The translations under genes were made by a program, and so were the position numbers. The notes under the pieces are model-generated. The model ran no database searches. It was not told where the DNA came from and saw only the letters and a list, made by a program, of their open reading frames with translations. Of a DNA stretch of 64,000 bases, positions 37,340 to 48,329 are shown in pieces. Origin of the DNA: Trileptium ribeirensis (taxonomy: Eukaryota > Nematoda > Enoplea > Enoplida > Thoracostomopsidae). Positions within the stretch are counted from its first letter, which is position 1. Each line of letters opens with the position of its first letter. The stretch covers positions 1-64,000 of the forward strand of contig JASANE010017517.1 of the NCBI GenBank assembly GCA_030248225.1. The letters run 5' to 3'.

Positions 37340-40080
37340 GTCGCCTTAGCTGATAGCTTAAAATATTTTACCTATATATGCATGATTGTCCAAACATTTA
37401 GAGAAACATGAGAGTTTATGGTTATTACCTAGAGTAATAATGCAAATTACATAGGTTTTGTTATGGCAACAATTTACTTTATTGTGCATAAAATATTTCG
37501 GAGCTGTGTCTATTCGTGATGGATTTATGCAAAAGACGGAACTGGTCGTACTGTTCCATTGATTAACAGTAGCAAAACGATAGTAAGTTATGTATAGCAA
37601 CGCATCAAAAATTGGAATAACACTGCAGAACTTTCACTTAATTGTAGTACAAAACTCAGAATGAGTGTAACCGTAGTTTTTCGGTCTGTCTGTTTTTCAC
37701 AAGTATATAATACATATTATCATGTACCTATTTGCTGAAAACTTCTAATATGTAAATGCACGCGGTACAAGTGTGTTCATCATCAACTTTATTCTAGGAG
37801 AATGAAAACGCTTGAAAAAGAGATCGACAAGACCAAGCGAAACAGTGGTATATCAGACAAGGATAGAAATTGGATCATTGAAGAAAAAAGCAACATACTG
37901 ATCAGAATGGTAGCTGTTCTATAGGTTAAACTGCAGTACGCGCCATAAAAACGAGATCCTTGAGACTAAAAATAATTAAAAACTTTAATTGTGCACTCAG
38001 AATTTGTTATACACAAACTATGATGATGTAATGACAAAAGTGTTGCATATTGCATTTAAGTGTTTATGAAAGCCTAAATAAGCTACATTCTTTATTCACA
38101 TAGACAACGTTGATTCGAATTTTGCCTGTTGAGCCTGCCCTTTTTAACCTTGAGCTTCAGTCCTAAGCCTAAGTTTAACTTTAACTCGATTTGAATCACA
38201 CTTTGGCTCAGTCTGAATCACATTTCACGCATTGTGTTCTCGTTTCATTGGATGTGCTAATAGGTGCGACTCTAAAATGCATTTTGCAGTATTAGTGGAA
38301 CTGTTTGGATTTAGAGACGACAACGTCAACCCTCTAACAAGATGTAATTCTCATCTTTAACACCTTCCCGCATGAATAAGTGTGTATTTCGTGTACCAAT
38401 ATTAATATCTCTATTATAATATTTATCAATTACCATTAATATCAAATGCTAAGAATTGAACCGATTGTTTAATGCGGACATATACAGTAAAAGTAAAACC
38501 ATGTTATGCGTTGGTCCACTTTAGGTGGGCAAACTAGGCTTGTTTTTTTAAAATCACAAAATCCATTGTTCGCGTTCACATTTTTGCAATCGGTATTCGC
38601 ATTTTAGTTAAGACGAACAAAGGCTCTGCGATGTACGAACCGAATTTACGTACACACACATTTTTCCATTTCACATGGTTGTCCGCGTTCGTCTAATGCT
38701 GAATTGGACAGCTATGTTCGAGGTCTATATGTGTATTGTAGTATACACAAAAACGCGATTACTAATCGCGTGTCCCTTTGTACGCGGTCAGAAAATGCGG
38801 TGCTGAATCGCAAAATAGCTACCGCGAACACCATCTACATGCTGCTATATTACAAATTTTTGCTCGTGTGCATACCAGAAAAATCTTTGTTACGCAAATC
38901 TGTGTTCAAAATATTGCTTTTAAATATTGATTAGCCAGACGAGGCAGGCAAATTAATGGATTCTGGTACGGATAATACTTTCGCCCCTTACATATTTCGC
39001 ACCCATATCTGAAATCTCTGTATGAAATTAACGGTACACGCCAACCACAGACCTACACAAGTACAAAAAACGAGCCCAGTAGTGCCAACCACTTCAAACA
39101 TTATAACATGGAAATATACACGAATCTGTGTTCAAAATATTGCTTTTATGGCCTATCTCATAGGTTGGGCGATTAGACGTTGCTGATAAGCATATTATAG
39201 GTCCCAGGCGATTGTCAAAATTTAACCAACCGTAGTATCTGCTACTGTCATATTTACGCCATTTTGAGACACAAATAGTTATTTTTGCTTCCTTATTCAG
39301 TGCTAAAGGTTGCTATCGGGTAGATACTAAGCCTGCAGGTGCAATACCTCAGGTGCATCTGTATTACGAAAATTTTTATCATATGACTTTAGCGGTTACT
39401 GTGTTATAGACGAAAATAACAAAATTTTTCATTTTTACTTGATTTTGAGTTGGTTATTAAATCTGGCTCATGGAAAAGAAACGTGCAAATAAATACTCTC
39501 AATAATAAGTAGCGATGGTTAAACATAATATGTGGTAAAAATTAGGAATATCCGCATATTCGTTCGTGAGTTATAGTCGTTGTTGTAATAATGCAGTAAT
39601 CCATAAACAGTATCACATAGCAGAAAATTTACAGTTAAGTTTCTTTGGAATATCTTAGGGTCTATCTTGGTTGGAGTAGTACGTATAACAAGATGTCAAT
39701 GATTCCTGGGCGACCGTTAAATATATATTTTCTATGGTGCCATTATTGAAAATATGTGCATGTCAGCGCCTAGTACCTTACAGTAGGCCGGAGGAAACAA
39801 GTTCTTTTAGCTCGATGCCATTACATCCTACAAGCTTATTTACAGATTTGGGTACCTAATTTGAATGTCGCGGGGTTACCTGATTTGCGTCTTACGATAA
39901 CTACCAAAATTGGCATCGGGTATCCGGGTAGTTAATCGGGTACCCGGATAGTTTAGTCGGGTCGGGTACCCCAGTGGCAATTAACTACCCGATGCCTATG
40001 CTAGTAGATTCCTCAAATAATATTATTTAATTATTATCTAATTTACATCAGTCTACGCTTAACTGTTGTTTCGGTATACA
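37340..40080. other. Unassigned intron sequence
   Basis: No gene is recognised. The 28-bp string around 'ctgtgttcaaaatattgctttta' occurs at about 38898 and 39124. A palindromic 'gggtacccgg' cluster lies at 39915-40000, with catcggg / cccgatg at its ends, and resembles the subterminal motifs of hAT-like elements. Confidence 0.4.
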
Positions 40081-40081
40081 G

Positions 40082-40244
40082 GTACCAGAAGGCGTCGCTC
40101 TTGCTGTCAGGGCGCAGCGACACCTGCTCGGAACTAGCAAAGTTATAAGCAGAAAGTTTCGATTTGTGGAATGTAGAGGAGACGTCGTTGAATGGTGTGT
40201 GGAGAACAGCTTGAAGTTATACAGAAATAATATTTTACTAGAGA
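40082..40244 (+). CDS. Candidate SMG1 exon, unconfirmed
   Basis: The stretch is open in one frame, follows a good acceptor (cggtatacag; a second lies at 40110, tgctgtcag) and ends in a strong donor gtaagt at 40245. It lies 461 bp before the certain exon at 40706. It encodes RKFRFVECRGDVVEWCVENS and ends NNILLE. Using the 40111 acceptor it fits the exit phase of the 14243 exon and would supply about 45 residues, close to the number missing from the FRB-like domain. However, its exit phase is 1 while 40706 needs phase 0, and joining them makes a stop. Similarity to SMG1 is not visible. It may be an alternative exon, part of another gene or a chance open stretch. Confidence 0.3.
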
Positions 40245-40705
40245 GTAAGTAACTGGATAGAGTCGAATATAGTAATTTATATTAAATAAACGATCTCCAG
40301 TTTATTTTTCTCAAGCAAAAGTAGATGTTTCAGCTCACTGCGGCGCCATTGGAATCAAAACTACACTATAGAATTAATTTTGGGTACGGTATTGAGCCTT
40401 CGCTATTCGCCATGTGGTTTTGAGTGGAATTTTTTGCTTAGTCTATAGATAGATTTGTTTTTGAAGCAGTAAGTTAAGTTGGTTTGGAAGGGGATTTAGC
40501 GGCGTATGCCTTCGTGTTAAATTTTACGTATAACATAAAGCTTACACATATGGTTGAATTCTTATGCTTAAATTTAAATAGGGATCACGGCTGTGTTTGC
40601 ATTTCGTGTACGCCTTTCAAAGTACAGTAATTTTAACTACATTTCTGTTTTTAACATATGAAAATTTGTTTCGCTAAACCGTTGTAATATGTTAATATGT
40701 TATAG

Positions 40706-40870
40706 TTGAATAAGATGATTGAAGATATCTGCGCCGTTTCGTGCATACCTGCTACTACCACTCATGACGCTATGTTCCTTGCCGCCTATAGTGATTCAAT
40801 AAAAAGCGCTCAACGACGAAGTAGACAACACGGTATCACACCGCGTGAAGCCTGGGATCCGTTTCAGCAC
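40706..40870 (+). CDS. SMG1: SMG1 exon (last helices of the FRB-like domain)
   Basis: The exon encodes 55 residues including IPATTTHDAMFLAAYSDSIK and ending AWDPFQH. The pattern P-A-x-T-x-H-x-x-x-F-x-x-x-Y-x-D-x-I-x-x-A matches SMG1 PAETPHEKWFQDNYGDAIENA and, more distantly, the fourth FRB helix of mTOR (FNQAYGRDL). The end WDPFQH corresponds to WIPFKE. The acceptor is atgttatag and the donor gtaaga at 40871; both phases are 0. It joins directly to ILNSLIQR of the exon at 61941, as human WIPFKE joins IMLSLQQR. Read on without splicing, the frame runs only 10 more codons. The next intron is 21.07 kb, and a Harbinger-like MITE begins 22 bp into it. Confidence 0.88.
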
Positions 40871-40889
40871 GTAAGAATGCTGCGGAATA

Positions 40890-41339
40890 TAATGCGGAAC
40901 TAAACGTAAAATCACCCCGTTGACCATCCTATTTCGTTTTTTGTAAAAATTTTCATCATCGAACATTTTGTTGTCTGTCAGAAAATGCTAGATTTTGTTC
41001 GCGAATATCAAATATGTTCGCGAATATCAAATATGTTCGCGAACAGAATTTTGTCGGATTTGTATTAGCAAAGGGCTTGTTCGCGAACAGTAAGTGATAA
41101 ATAATATGACCGTCGCGTTTATGACGTCACAGTTACATTAAAGTTGTTCGCGAACAGAGGCGAATCCTGTTTAAACGCTATGAAATGTTATGTAATTGTC
41201 ACAATCCAAATGAAAACCATTCAGTTTGCGCTAGCAGTGAATCTCAGATATCCTATTTTTATTCTGTAACAGTGGATGTGGATTCGACATTGCGAAATAG
41301 GATGGTTAGCGGGGTCACTTTAAGTTTAGTCGCGCATAA
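40890..41339. mobile_element. PIF/Harbinger-like MITE (copy 3)
   Basis: The element at 40893-41336 has ends TGCGGAACTAAACGTAAAATC and, at the right, TTTAAGTTTAGTCGCGCA. TAA flanks it on both sides (40890-40892, 41337-41339), the 3-bp TWA duplication expected of PIF/Harbinger. The interior has four gttcgcgaaca palindromes. Confidence 0.88.
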
Positions 41340-41799
41340 CAGTACCTGTGCAAATAAAAGCAGTAATCTTTAGTTAGCCGTCCCCAAAAAGTTAGCTAAT
41401 TCTTCACACACCAATAGTTATTGTGAACTGCTCGCAAACAATATTTAGGTTTATTGTAGTCCATAACTGTATATCAGAAGTTCCATTCTTGTCAACAGGG
41501 AAAATATTATGCTGCGTACCGCAGACCACGGGTTCAAAATTACAAGACAAGCTTAACGTGAGCGCTTAAGGGTAATGAAATGAAGATAAATGAAGATAAC
41601 TAGAACAACCTTAAACTATAAACAGTCACCAGCATGATAGCTTCGTTTGGTTACGAAGATTAGGCTATTTTTAGCGCTGGTACGTCATGATTGGCGGACG
41701 AAGTTGTTTCGTTAACAGGGTCATACCGCTGCGAATATGTTGTTATTTCGTTTAATGGCTTTTCGCTCTTGAATTTATCAGAGCAAAACGTTATATTTT

Positions 41800-43913
41800 C
41801 ATCGGAATCGCGCTTTCACTGGATCAGCTCTTTCTGCGTAGCACGCCGCCAAGCGAATCTGGTACCACCCGCACGTCGTTTCCAGCAGTTTAGAGGGTGG
41901 AACACTATTGCATATAGCGCATATCTCGAGCGAGACACTCTCACGACATGGCCAAAACAGGAAATCCTCTTCTTTTTCGTACCTGTAGTTGGATTGTGGT
42001 CTAATATCGGTTCGTCTCTGGATTTTTAAATTCGATACGCACTTCAAGTACGACACGTTCAGAATTCGTGGCCAGGATAGGTGCTGTAACACTTGCAGCA
42101 TCTTATTGTTGTCCTTCCAGAACGCAGACAGACTGAAGCATGCCACTTGTGCTTTTTGAACGTTTTCAAGTTCTACGTCTCTGTTACCGTTGTTAACACC
42201 GCCCAACTACTTGAACTCAAAGACAGTTTCAAAGAGTCGGCACTGATAGTAAAAGGCGCCGTTGGAGCACTTCAGCAAACGATGTCCGTTTTTGCAGTGT
42301 TAACTTTCCAGCCCACACAAGGGCTTTCTAGTAATAGACAACCCAACATAAGTAGGAGGTCTGCTGCAGATTCAGACAGCTATGTTATTGGCGAAGGCTA
42401 AATCCCAAATGCGCACATCGCTATGCATGAACCCTAGGCCACGTAACCATTTCCTGCAAACCCAATCGATAGCGGTTGTAAATAGCAGAGGTGACAGTGT
42501 GACTCCTTATGTGACTCCGGTATTTATCTGAAATCTATCGGACAAGCTATTACAGGTATGGAAGCTCAATAATGTCAATTTTAGAGATTTCACCTCTTTC
42601 GAGAATATTTCACAGTGAGAGGCGATCCACCGGATCCATGGCAGCGGTAAATATCGATGAAGACGACATACATAGGTATGGCGCCGAAATTCCTATCCAG
42701 TTTATAACATTGGACTGAGTGCGAACACTATCCGTACAACCCCGGCTCGTTCTGAAGTCAGCTTGATTTTCGCATGTTACTGAATTACGTTCATCCAAAT
42801 ATTTCCAGAACGCACTTTTGACGCAATATAGATCAACCAGATTCGCCTGTAATTCTTGCAAATAGTCATTTTTTAGGGCAGGAGTAAGATGATGACTTTG
42901 CCCTAGTAATTAAGTAGTCGCTTCTTCTCCCAAATCAACCACAACATTCATAGAGCGGTGCAATGACGCAATCTCTATCATTTTTCGTGCAATTCGGGGG
43001 TATTTTCATCCTCGTCGCCTGCTTTGCATTTTTCAACGACCTCGCAGCTCGACCTTCCATACATTCAGAAGCATCATCGTTCAGCACAATGTTACCATTC
43101 CAAAACACGTTATGTTTAATTATATTGGGATTTTGGGTTAGATTGGTTCAACGGTAGTTCGTTTAATTTCTCGACCCGTCGCTCCGATTTCGCCTCGGTG
43201 GAGAGCAATGGATTACCATTTTTATCCTTCATAACTTGCAACAGACTACACACTTCTTCGCAAGATTGCTCAGTATGCTGGTTAAACAATTCCTGTTTCC
43301 TTGTCCTCTGCACGTTTCAAATAAAATATGTCCTTGTGATTGGAACAGATGGCCGATTTTCTGGTCGTTTTTTCGCTAGGTTGTGCGTTTCTACCGATAC
43401 CCACTGTTTGGGCTTGTGGTTTATTTTATCAAGAGACATTTCAGCTGATGGGCAATAGCGGTTTTCCGTATGCTTTAATGCTTGCGGCAGCATCTGCGTT
43501 ATTTTCCGACTTTTCGCATAAATAATTTAGCTTGGCTTTGAACACCGAATGCGTCACGGGTCGTTTCAATATTGTTTAATGTTTTGCCGGCTTGTTGGTT
43601 TTCTAGTTTTGTTTGCAGCAAATTTCACACGAATGGTAGCACGAACAATTCCGTAATTGCTATGAGTGAGTTAGTTACTCAGTATGTTCTGGAATACACA
43701 AAACAGCTGCGTCATCTTTGTCGCCGAATAATGAATGTCGTTTTGCACATCCCAAGCATTATGTTTTCATGTAACCAGGTGCGCTTTCTTGTGTTTGAAT
43801 GAAGTGTTAGCAGCCATCAATGTATATGCAGTCATCAAATCCGCCAGTGTTTCACGGTTTGGGATTTTCTCCCGGGCGACGTGTTACCTATTTATCTTGA
43901 TATAAGTCCTATC
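41800..43913 (-). pseudogene. Decayed LINE, endonuclease end and reverse transcriptase (left part, split by insertion)
   Basis: Read on the minus strand from 43913 down, it shows the end of an endonuclease domain (near 43840-43600, KHKKAHLVTW-like), the linker GNPLLSTEAKSERRVEKLNE (about 43200), the ENQADFRTSRGCTD motif of the fingers (about 42760), AAMDPVDRLSL, which stands for the KAFDSVDR motif (about 42630), AIDWV (about 42450), a degenerate catalytic box FANN in place of FADD (42384-42398), and the C-terminal RILNVSYLKCVSNLKIQRRT (about 42050). Several frameshifts and stops break it. The motifs suit a non-LTR element of the RTE/CR1/L2 kind. Its 5' part continues at 46731-47190. Confidence 0.75.
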
Positions 43914-44049
43914 CACTCGTTCTAGACGTAACATAATGGACAACAAGACCAACAGAGGTGTGGAATGCCATCAAATGAATTGACGGCAAGGCTAAAATCA
44001 AGAATGTAGGTGCAGCACTATCCAGAAATGGCCAAACCCTGACGACTAG

Positions 44050-46710
44050 CCTTGAAAAAGCAAATGCCTTCATTGAAGGGTATGCAAAGGTTAGCAAACT
44101 GAATGGTCCAGAGAGGGCGGAGTGCCGTGCTTTTGAAAGGAAAGTTAACGAAACCAGGCAACGTTGTGAAGAGCATCGGGATAAACAGGGGGCAAAGGAA
44201 CTGTCTGCTCAGAGTTCTCTGCTGGTGAGATAGAAGTGGTCATGGACCAGCTGACCATAAAAAGTGCTCCTGGGGAAGATGGAGTATCCAATTACATGTT
44301 GCGCAAACTACCGAGCGAAGGGCACATAGCGCTCCTGGAACTTTGCACCATGTATTGGAAAACGAAAAGTGTGCCAGTAAAATGGAAGCAACCTCTGATT
44401 ATCCCAATTCCAAAATTTGGGAAGCCTATGGACGACCCAGCATTATACCGACCAATCAGTCTTACATCGTGTATCTGCAAAATTGCGGAGCGCCTTGTAA
44501 AAAACCGACTCCAATATTGGTAAGAGTGCAACGGAAAACTGTCAAACTGTCAAGCCGGTTTTAGAACCGAACGATCAACCGAGGATCAAGTGCTGTGGAT
44601 GACACAGAACATCGCTGACAATCTCAGAAAAAAAACAATTGTCCTAGCTCTTATAGACTTCGAAAGGGCCTTCGATAAAGTCTGGAGAATTGGTCTGCTC
44701 AGGAAGCTGTTAAACACAGCAATCCTAAAATGCTTTGCTCAGTGGGTTGCCAATTTCCTGAGCGAGAGAACTGCCAAGGTACAGTTTGAAGGAAACTGCA
44801 GCAAAAGAAAGCCCCTACTTGCCGGTGTTCCACAGGGTGCAGTCATATCGCCACTGCTGTTCCTGATTTATATTGATGACATTACTAAAGGCTTTTCAGG
44901 TTCTGTAAATCTAGCCTATTTGCTGATGACCTGACGGTCTAGAGCTCTGACGTGAATTACATCAAGGCGGAAAGGAAGGTGCAAGAAACCCTGATAGCTA
45001 TTGATAAATGGACAAAGCAGTGGAAGATGAAAGTAAATGTCAGGAAGTGTGAGAGTCTCCTGTTCGCGATGGACCCCCAAGAACGTGGAGCTAATCCAAA
45101 CCTGCATTTTGGTGCAACGAACATCCCGCTGCTGACCAAGTCAAGTTACTGGGTGTGGTATTTGACAAAGGGTTGACATTCGCTCAGCATGTTGCTAAAC
45201 TGAAAGTAGAGTGTGTCAAACGTGTCAACGCAAGAGATGCTTAAAAGTCATGAGGTTGCAGGCTGGAAGATATGCGAACCATCTATCTGACGTACCTCAA
45301 ATCGAAGAATGACAACTGTGCTGGTGCATGGTTGCTTTTCGTTGCCAACACTAACGTGGACACTCTGGACGTAGTACAAAAGCAGGCGGCAAGGGCAGCT
45401 ACTGGTTTCATGCGATCTACTCCAAGAGTGCTGCTGGAAAAGGAAGCTGACTTGATTCCCATTGCGGAACTCAAGAAGCAAAAGGCCGCGATTGCCTACC
45501 AGAAGGTACTAAGGCAGAACTACACCTACCCAAATTTCACAGCTGTACAGGGCGACCAGAGAGATCGCCTGAAATAATGGAAGACCTGGAGAACAACTAG
45601 CAAAGAGTACAGTGTCGAATGTGGACTGGACGGCTTAGTAGTGAGCACAAACCAAGTAACACCAATCGAACCATGGAACGTTCCTCAGAACATCAAATTC
45701 AATGCTGACTTAAAACGTCAGATCAACCGGAACGATTCTGTGGATATGAAGAAAGCTGCCTTCTTTGCAGAAACGCACAACAGTCTATCTAAACCAGATC
45801 TGGAAATCTGGACGGATGGCTCAGTTGAAGAAGGAGTTCGGAACGGGGGTTCAGGAGCTCTCGTGAAGTTTCCAAATGGAACAGAAATCGAACTGAAGAA
45901 TCAAAATGGAACAGAAATCGAACTGAAGAATCCAAATGGAACAGAAATCCAACTCAAAAGAGCGGCTGCGCGAACCTGCTCCTGTTACCAAGCTGAACTC
46001 ATTGCGATCGACCTCGCATTTGACTGGATCATTAATAATTTTACACCGATGGACGAAGTCGAAGCCGCTATTTATATTCTCATAGACTCGAAAAGTGCTT
46101 GAACTCACCTCTCAAATGACCCGGCTAAGGTTCAGTGCTCAATAGAAAGTAGCATCTGGTTAAAATTACTGAATCTCAGCAGAATACCATACAAGCTCAC
46201 CTTCCAGTGGGTGCCAGGACACAGCGATGTTGACGGTAATGAATAAGTGGACCAAATCGCAAAAGCTGGAAGATACGAGCCACAAAACGAAGTGCCTATC
46301 AACGCTAAAACTGCAATTGCAGTAATCAAGCGTAAAACCAGGAGCAAAGTGGCAATCAGAAGTGACCCACAAGCTGTTTGGAAACAACTTTCCAACGCTA
46401 TCAACCCAAGAACGAGAGATTCCGAAGTATGGTCGCATCATTATTGCTCAAATAAGGTGTCGCCATAGCCCAATACTCGGAAAATACCTTCACCGAATCC
46501 ATGCCAAAAATGACGCTTCATTTGCTGACTGCGGTGCTTGATATCGATGATGAAGAACACCTTATTAAAAACTAACCTGCATTAACCCTTGCGCGGTTAA
46601 AATATCTGTCTACAACAGCCAATGTAAACGACCTTTGGCTGCGTCCGAAAGAAGTTTTCAAAATGCTGCAACATAGCGGGCAGCTTGCCCAGTGGTCGCG
46701 ACGATGGAAA
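44050..46710 (+). pseudogene. LINE pol pseudogene: reverse transcriptase, RNase H, C-terminal zinc-knuckle region
   Basis: The order of motifs is KSAPGEDGVSNYMLRKLP (44262), YRPISLTS (about 44445), LIDFERAFDKVW (about 44653), GVPQGAVISPLLFLIYIDD (about 44824), then FADDL after a frameshift (about 44918). A C-terminal RNase H follows with WTDGS (about 45811), QAELIAID (about 45990), LIDSKSA (about 46079) and VPGHSDVDGNE (about 46213), so the acidic active-site residues remain. The last part has the CRHSPILGKYLHRI stretch. At least five frame changes and several stops inactivate it. RNase H plus this reverse transcriptase type points to the I/R1/LOA group. Confidence 0.85.
45870..45960 (+). repeat. 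In-frame 30-bp triplication inside the RNase H domain
   Basis: The unit coding NGTEIELKN(Q/P) occurs three times in a row (from about 45877, 45907 and 45937); the third has NGTEIQLKR. Because the unit length is a multiple of three, the frame is kept. It lies between the WTDGS and AELIAID motifs. Confidence 0.9.
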
Positions 46711-46730
46711 TAACAACACACTCGTTCTAG

Positions 46731-47190
46731 TCGCCTACAATAACTAAATAATCGTTATTGGGAACTTTTTTCAACGTGGCCTCACGCTCGCCATACAATT
46801 CGTCCTTTTTATTGTCCAGCATCGTGCGTGGGGGGCGTATTCGACAGTAACGGACATCTTCAATGACTTTGTTTTTTAGTGATATCATAACAATTCGACG
46901 GCTGACTAGTACATAGTTCTGGACCAAACGTGAGCACCTAGGGGACACCATGATACCCACACCGTGAGTTTCACTTTCGTCTTCTGTACCAGGATAGAAG
47001 AAATCGGACGGCTCATTCGAGTACGCACCATCGTGTACACGCATCAAAAATTCTTAGCACCATTTACTTACATCTATTCTGCGACTTTCCTTCAATCCGG
47101 TCAGAGCTCTGTGGTGGGAGGCAAGAACTTTCGCGACTATTTTGTTCAGGTGCAGAGATTTGACGCAACGCGCGTACGTCCCATGTAGCT
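46731..47190 (-). pseudogene. Decayed LINE, endonuclease domain (right part, split by insertion)
   Basis: The minus strand encodes parts of an AP-endonuclease-like domain: LHLNKIVAKVLASHHRALTG (about 47130), HGVGIMVSPRCSRLVQNYVL (about 46950-46890), VSRRIVMISLKNKV and DELYGEREATLKKVPNNDYL followed by VIVGD at 46728-46742. In intact elements VIVGD is followed by FN. Here the reading continues, after the 12-bp target duplication, at 43913. It is the 5' part of the same LINE as 41800-43913. Confidence 0.8.
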
Positions 47191-47199
47191 ATTCGAATT

Positions 47200-47930
47200 T
47201 CGTTCTTCTTTTTTGTGAGTAGGGCTACTCACTCATTTGTGATGTTGTCAAGCCAAATCCGACGCGCATCGGTTATCACGGATGCAGTAGCATTGTTTGA
47301 AATATAGATTTACATCTTTGATATAGGTTTTATGGACAATATGCCGCACTGCGAGTCCAGCCATCCAATAGTGGAGAACGATACTCGATTTGCCGATATA
47401 TGCAATCAGCTTAAGTAAAGCTCTCCGTTTCAGTTCTCTACGGTGTGGACGTTATGTGTTAGGCTTGACCAGGGCAATTGCTCGAATTTCATTGTAACAT
47501 TTCAAGATAAGCTGAAGAATTAATAGTTCGAAGATATCGGAATTTTTTATGGTTTAAATTTGAAGTTTACCGAACGCGAAACTTAACATTCACTAACGTG
47601 TTGGCAGGTTCATTTTCAAAATTTATTGCACAATACTTACCATTGTTTATTGATCATAATAAAACAATGTCACTGTTTGATTAACATGGTCTCAACGCAA
47701 TAGAAGAAATTCGTAGTTGATATACCGGCGATGCAAATAAAACGCATAGATTTTTCTGTAAACTGTATTTCGTATCTGATACAACAAATTTAGTCTTATT
47801 TGTCATATTTTTATAATAACAGATGTAGCGCTACCACTTCTGCGACCATCTGTGTTCGCTATGTTCTCCGAGACCATAATCCGGCCTAACAAGTCCGAAA
47901 TAAATTTGTTTAGAATAGAATTTGTTATTA
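47200..47930. other. Unassigned intron sequence
   Basis: No gene or clear repeat. It may hold the diverged 5' end of the minus-strand LINE, but no further endonuclease motif is recognisable beyond about 47190. Confidence 0.35.
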
Positions 47931-47932
47931 AC

Positions 47933-48323
47933 ATAATCTGGGCTCTCCAAATTGGGTGCCTGGTATTTTTCGGCTCCCCTGGTTCAAAACAGGTGCCCCC
48001 GGTTCGTGCTCCCTGGCAAAATTTTGGTCTCCCGCGGTTCGTTGCCGCTAGGCAAATTTTTTGTTTCCAATGGATCCAAAGTATGTAAAATTTGATCAAA
48101 ATTTGTGCTAAAATAGCGTTCTGAAGCCAAAAATTTCACAACATTTGTTAAAATTTGTTTCAAAATCATTTTCTCTCCATCAACAGCGTTTTGGTAGTGT
48201 TTCTGACACGATTTTAACTGTTTTTCTCTTAGCAGGCAAAATCAGGATCCCCCAGTTCGGAACTAGTGCCCCCTGGTTCATGCCTCCTTTCAAAATTTTC
48301 GGCGAATGGAGAGCCCAGATAAT
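47933..48323. mobile_element. MITE with CTGGGCTCTCC ends and 5-bp target duplication (copy 3)
   Basis: The element at 47938-48318 has perfect end inverted repeats CTGGGCTCTCC and GGAGAGCCCAG. ATAAT flanks it at 47933-47937 and 48319-48323. The interior follows the copy at 6597-7000. Confidence 0.9.
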
Positions 48324-48329
48324 AACATA

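Larger units (their letters stand above)
43914..46730 (+). mobile_element. 5'-truncated LINE insertion with 12-bp target-site duplication
   Basis: The insertion runs from 43926 to 46718 and is flanked by the exact 12-mer CACTCGTTCTAG at 43914-43925 and 46719-46730. It starts inside the region between endonuclease and reverse transcriptase, so the 5' part was never copied in. It ends ...gaaataacaaca, without a long poly(A), which would suit the I group. It splits the minus-strand LINE exactly after its VIVGD endonuclease motif. Confidence 0.9.

Noticed and set aside
41691..42401. Plus-strand open frames of 112 and 102 codons
   Set aside because: They are shadows of the minus-strand LINE reverse transcriptase, whose motifs are clear on the other strand.
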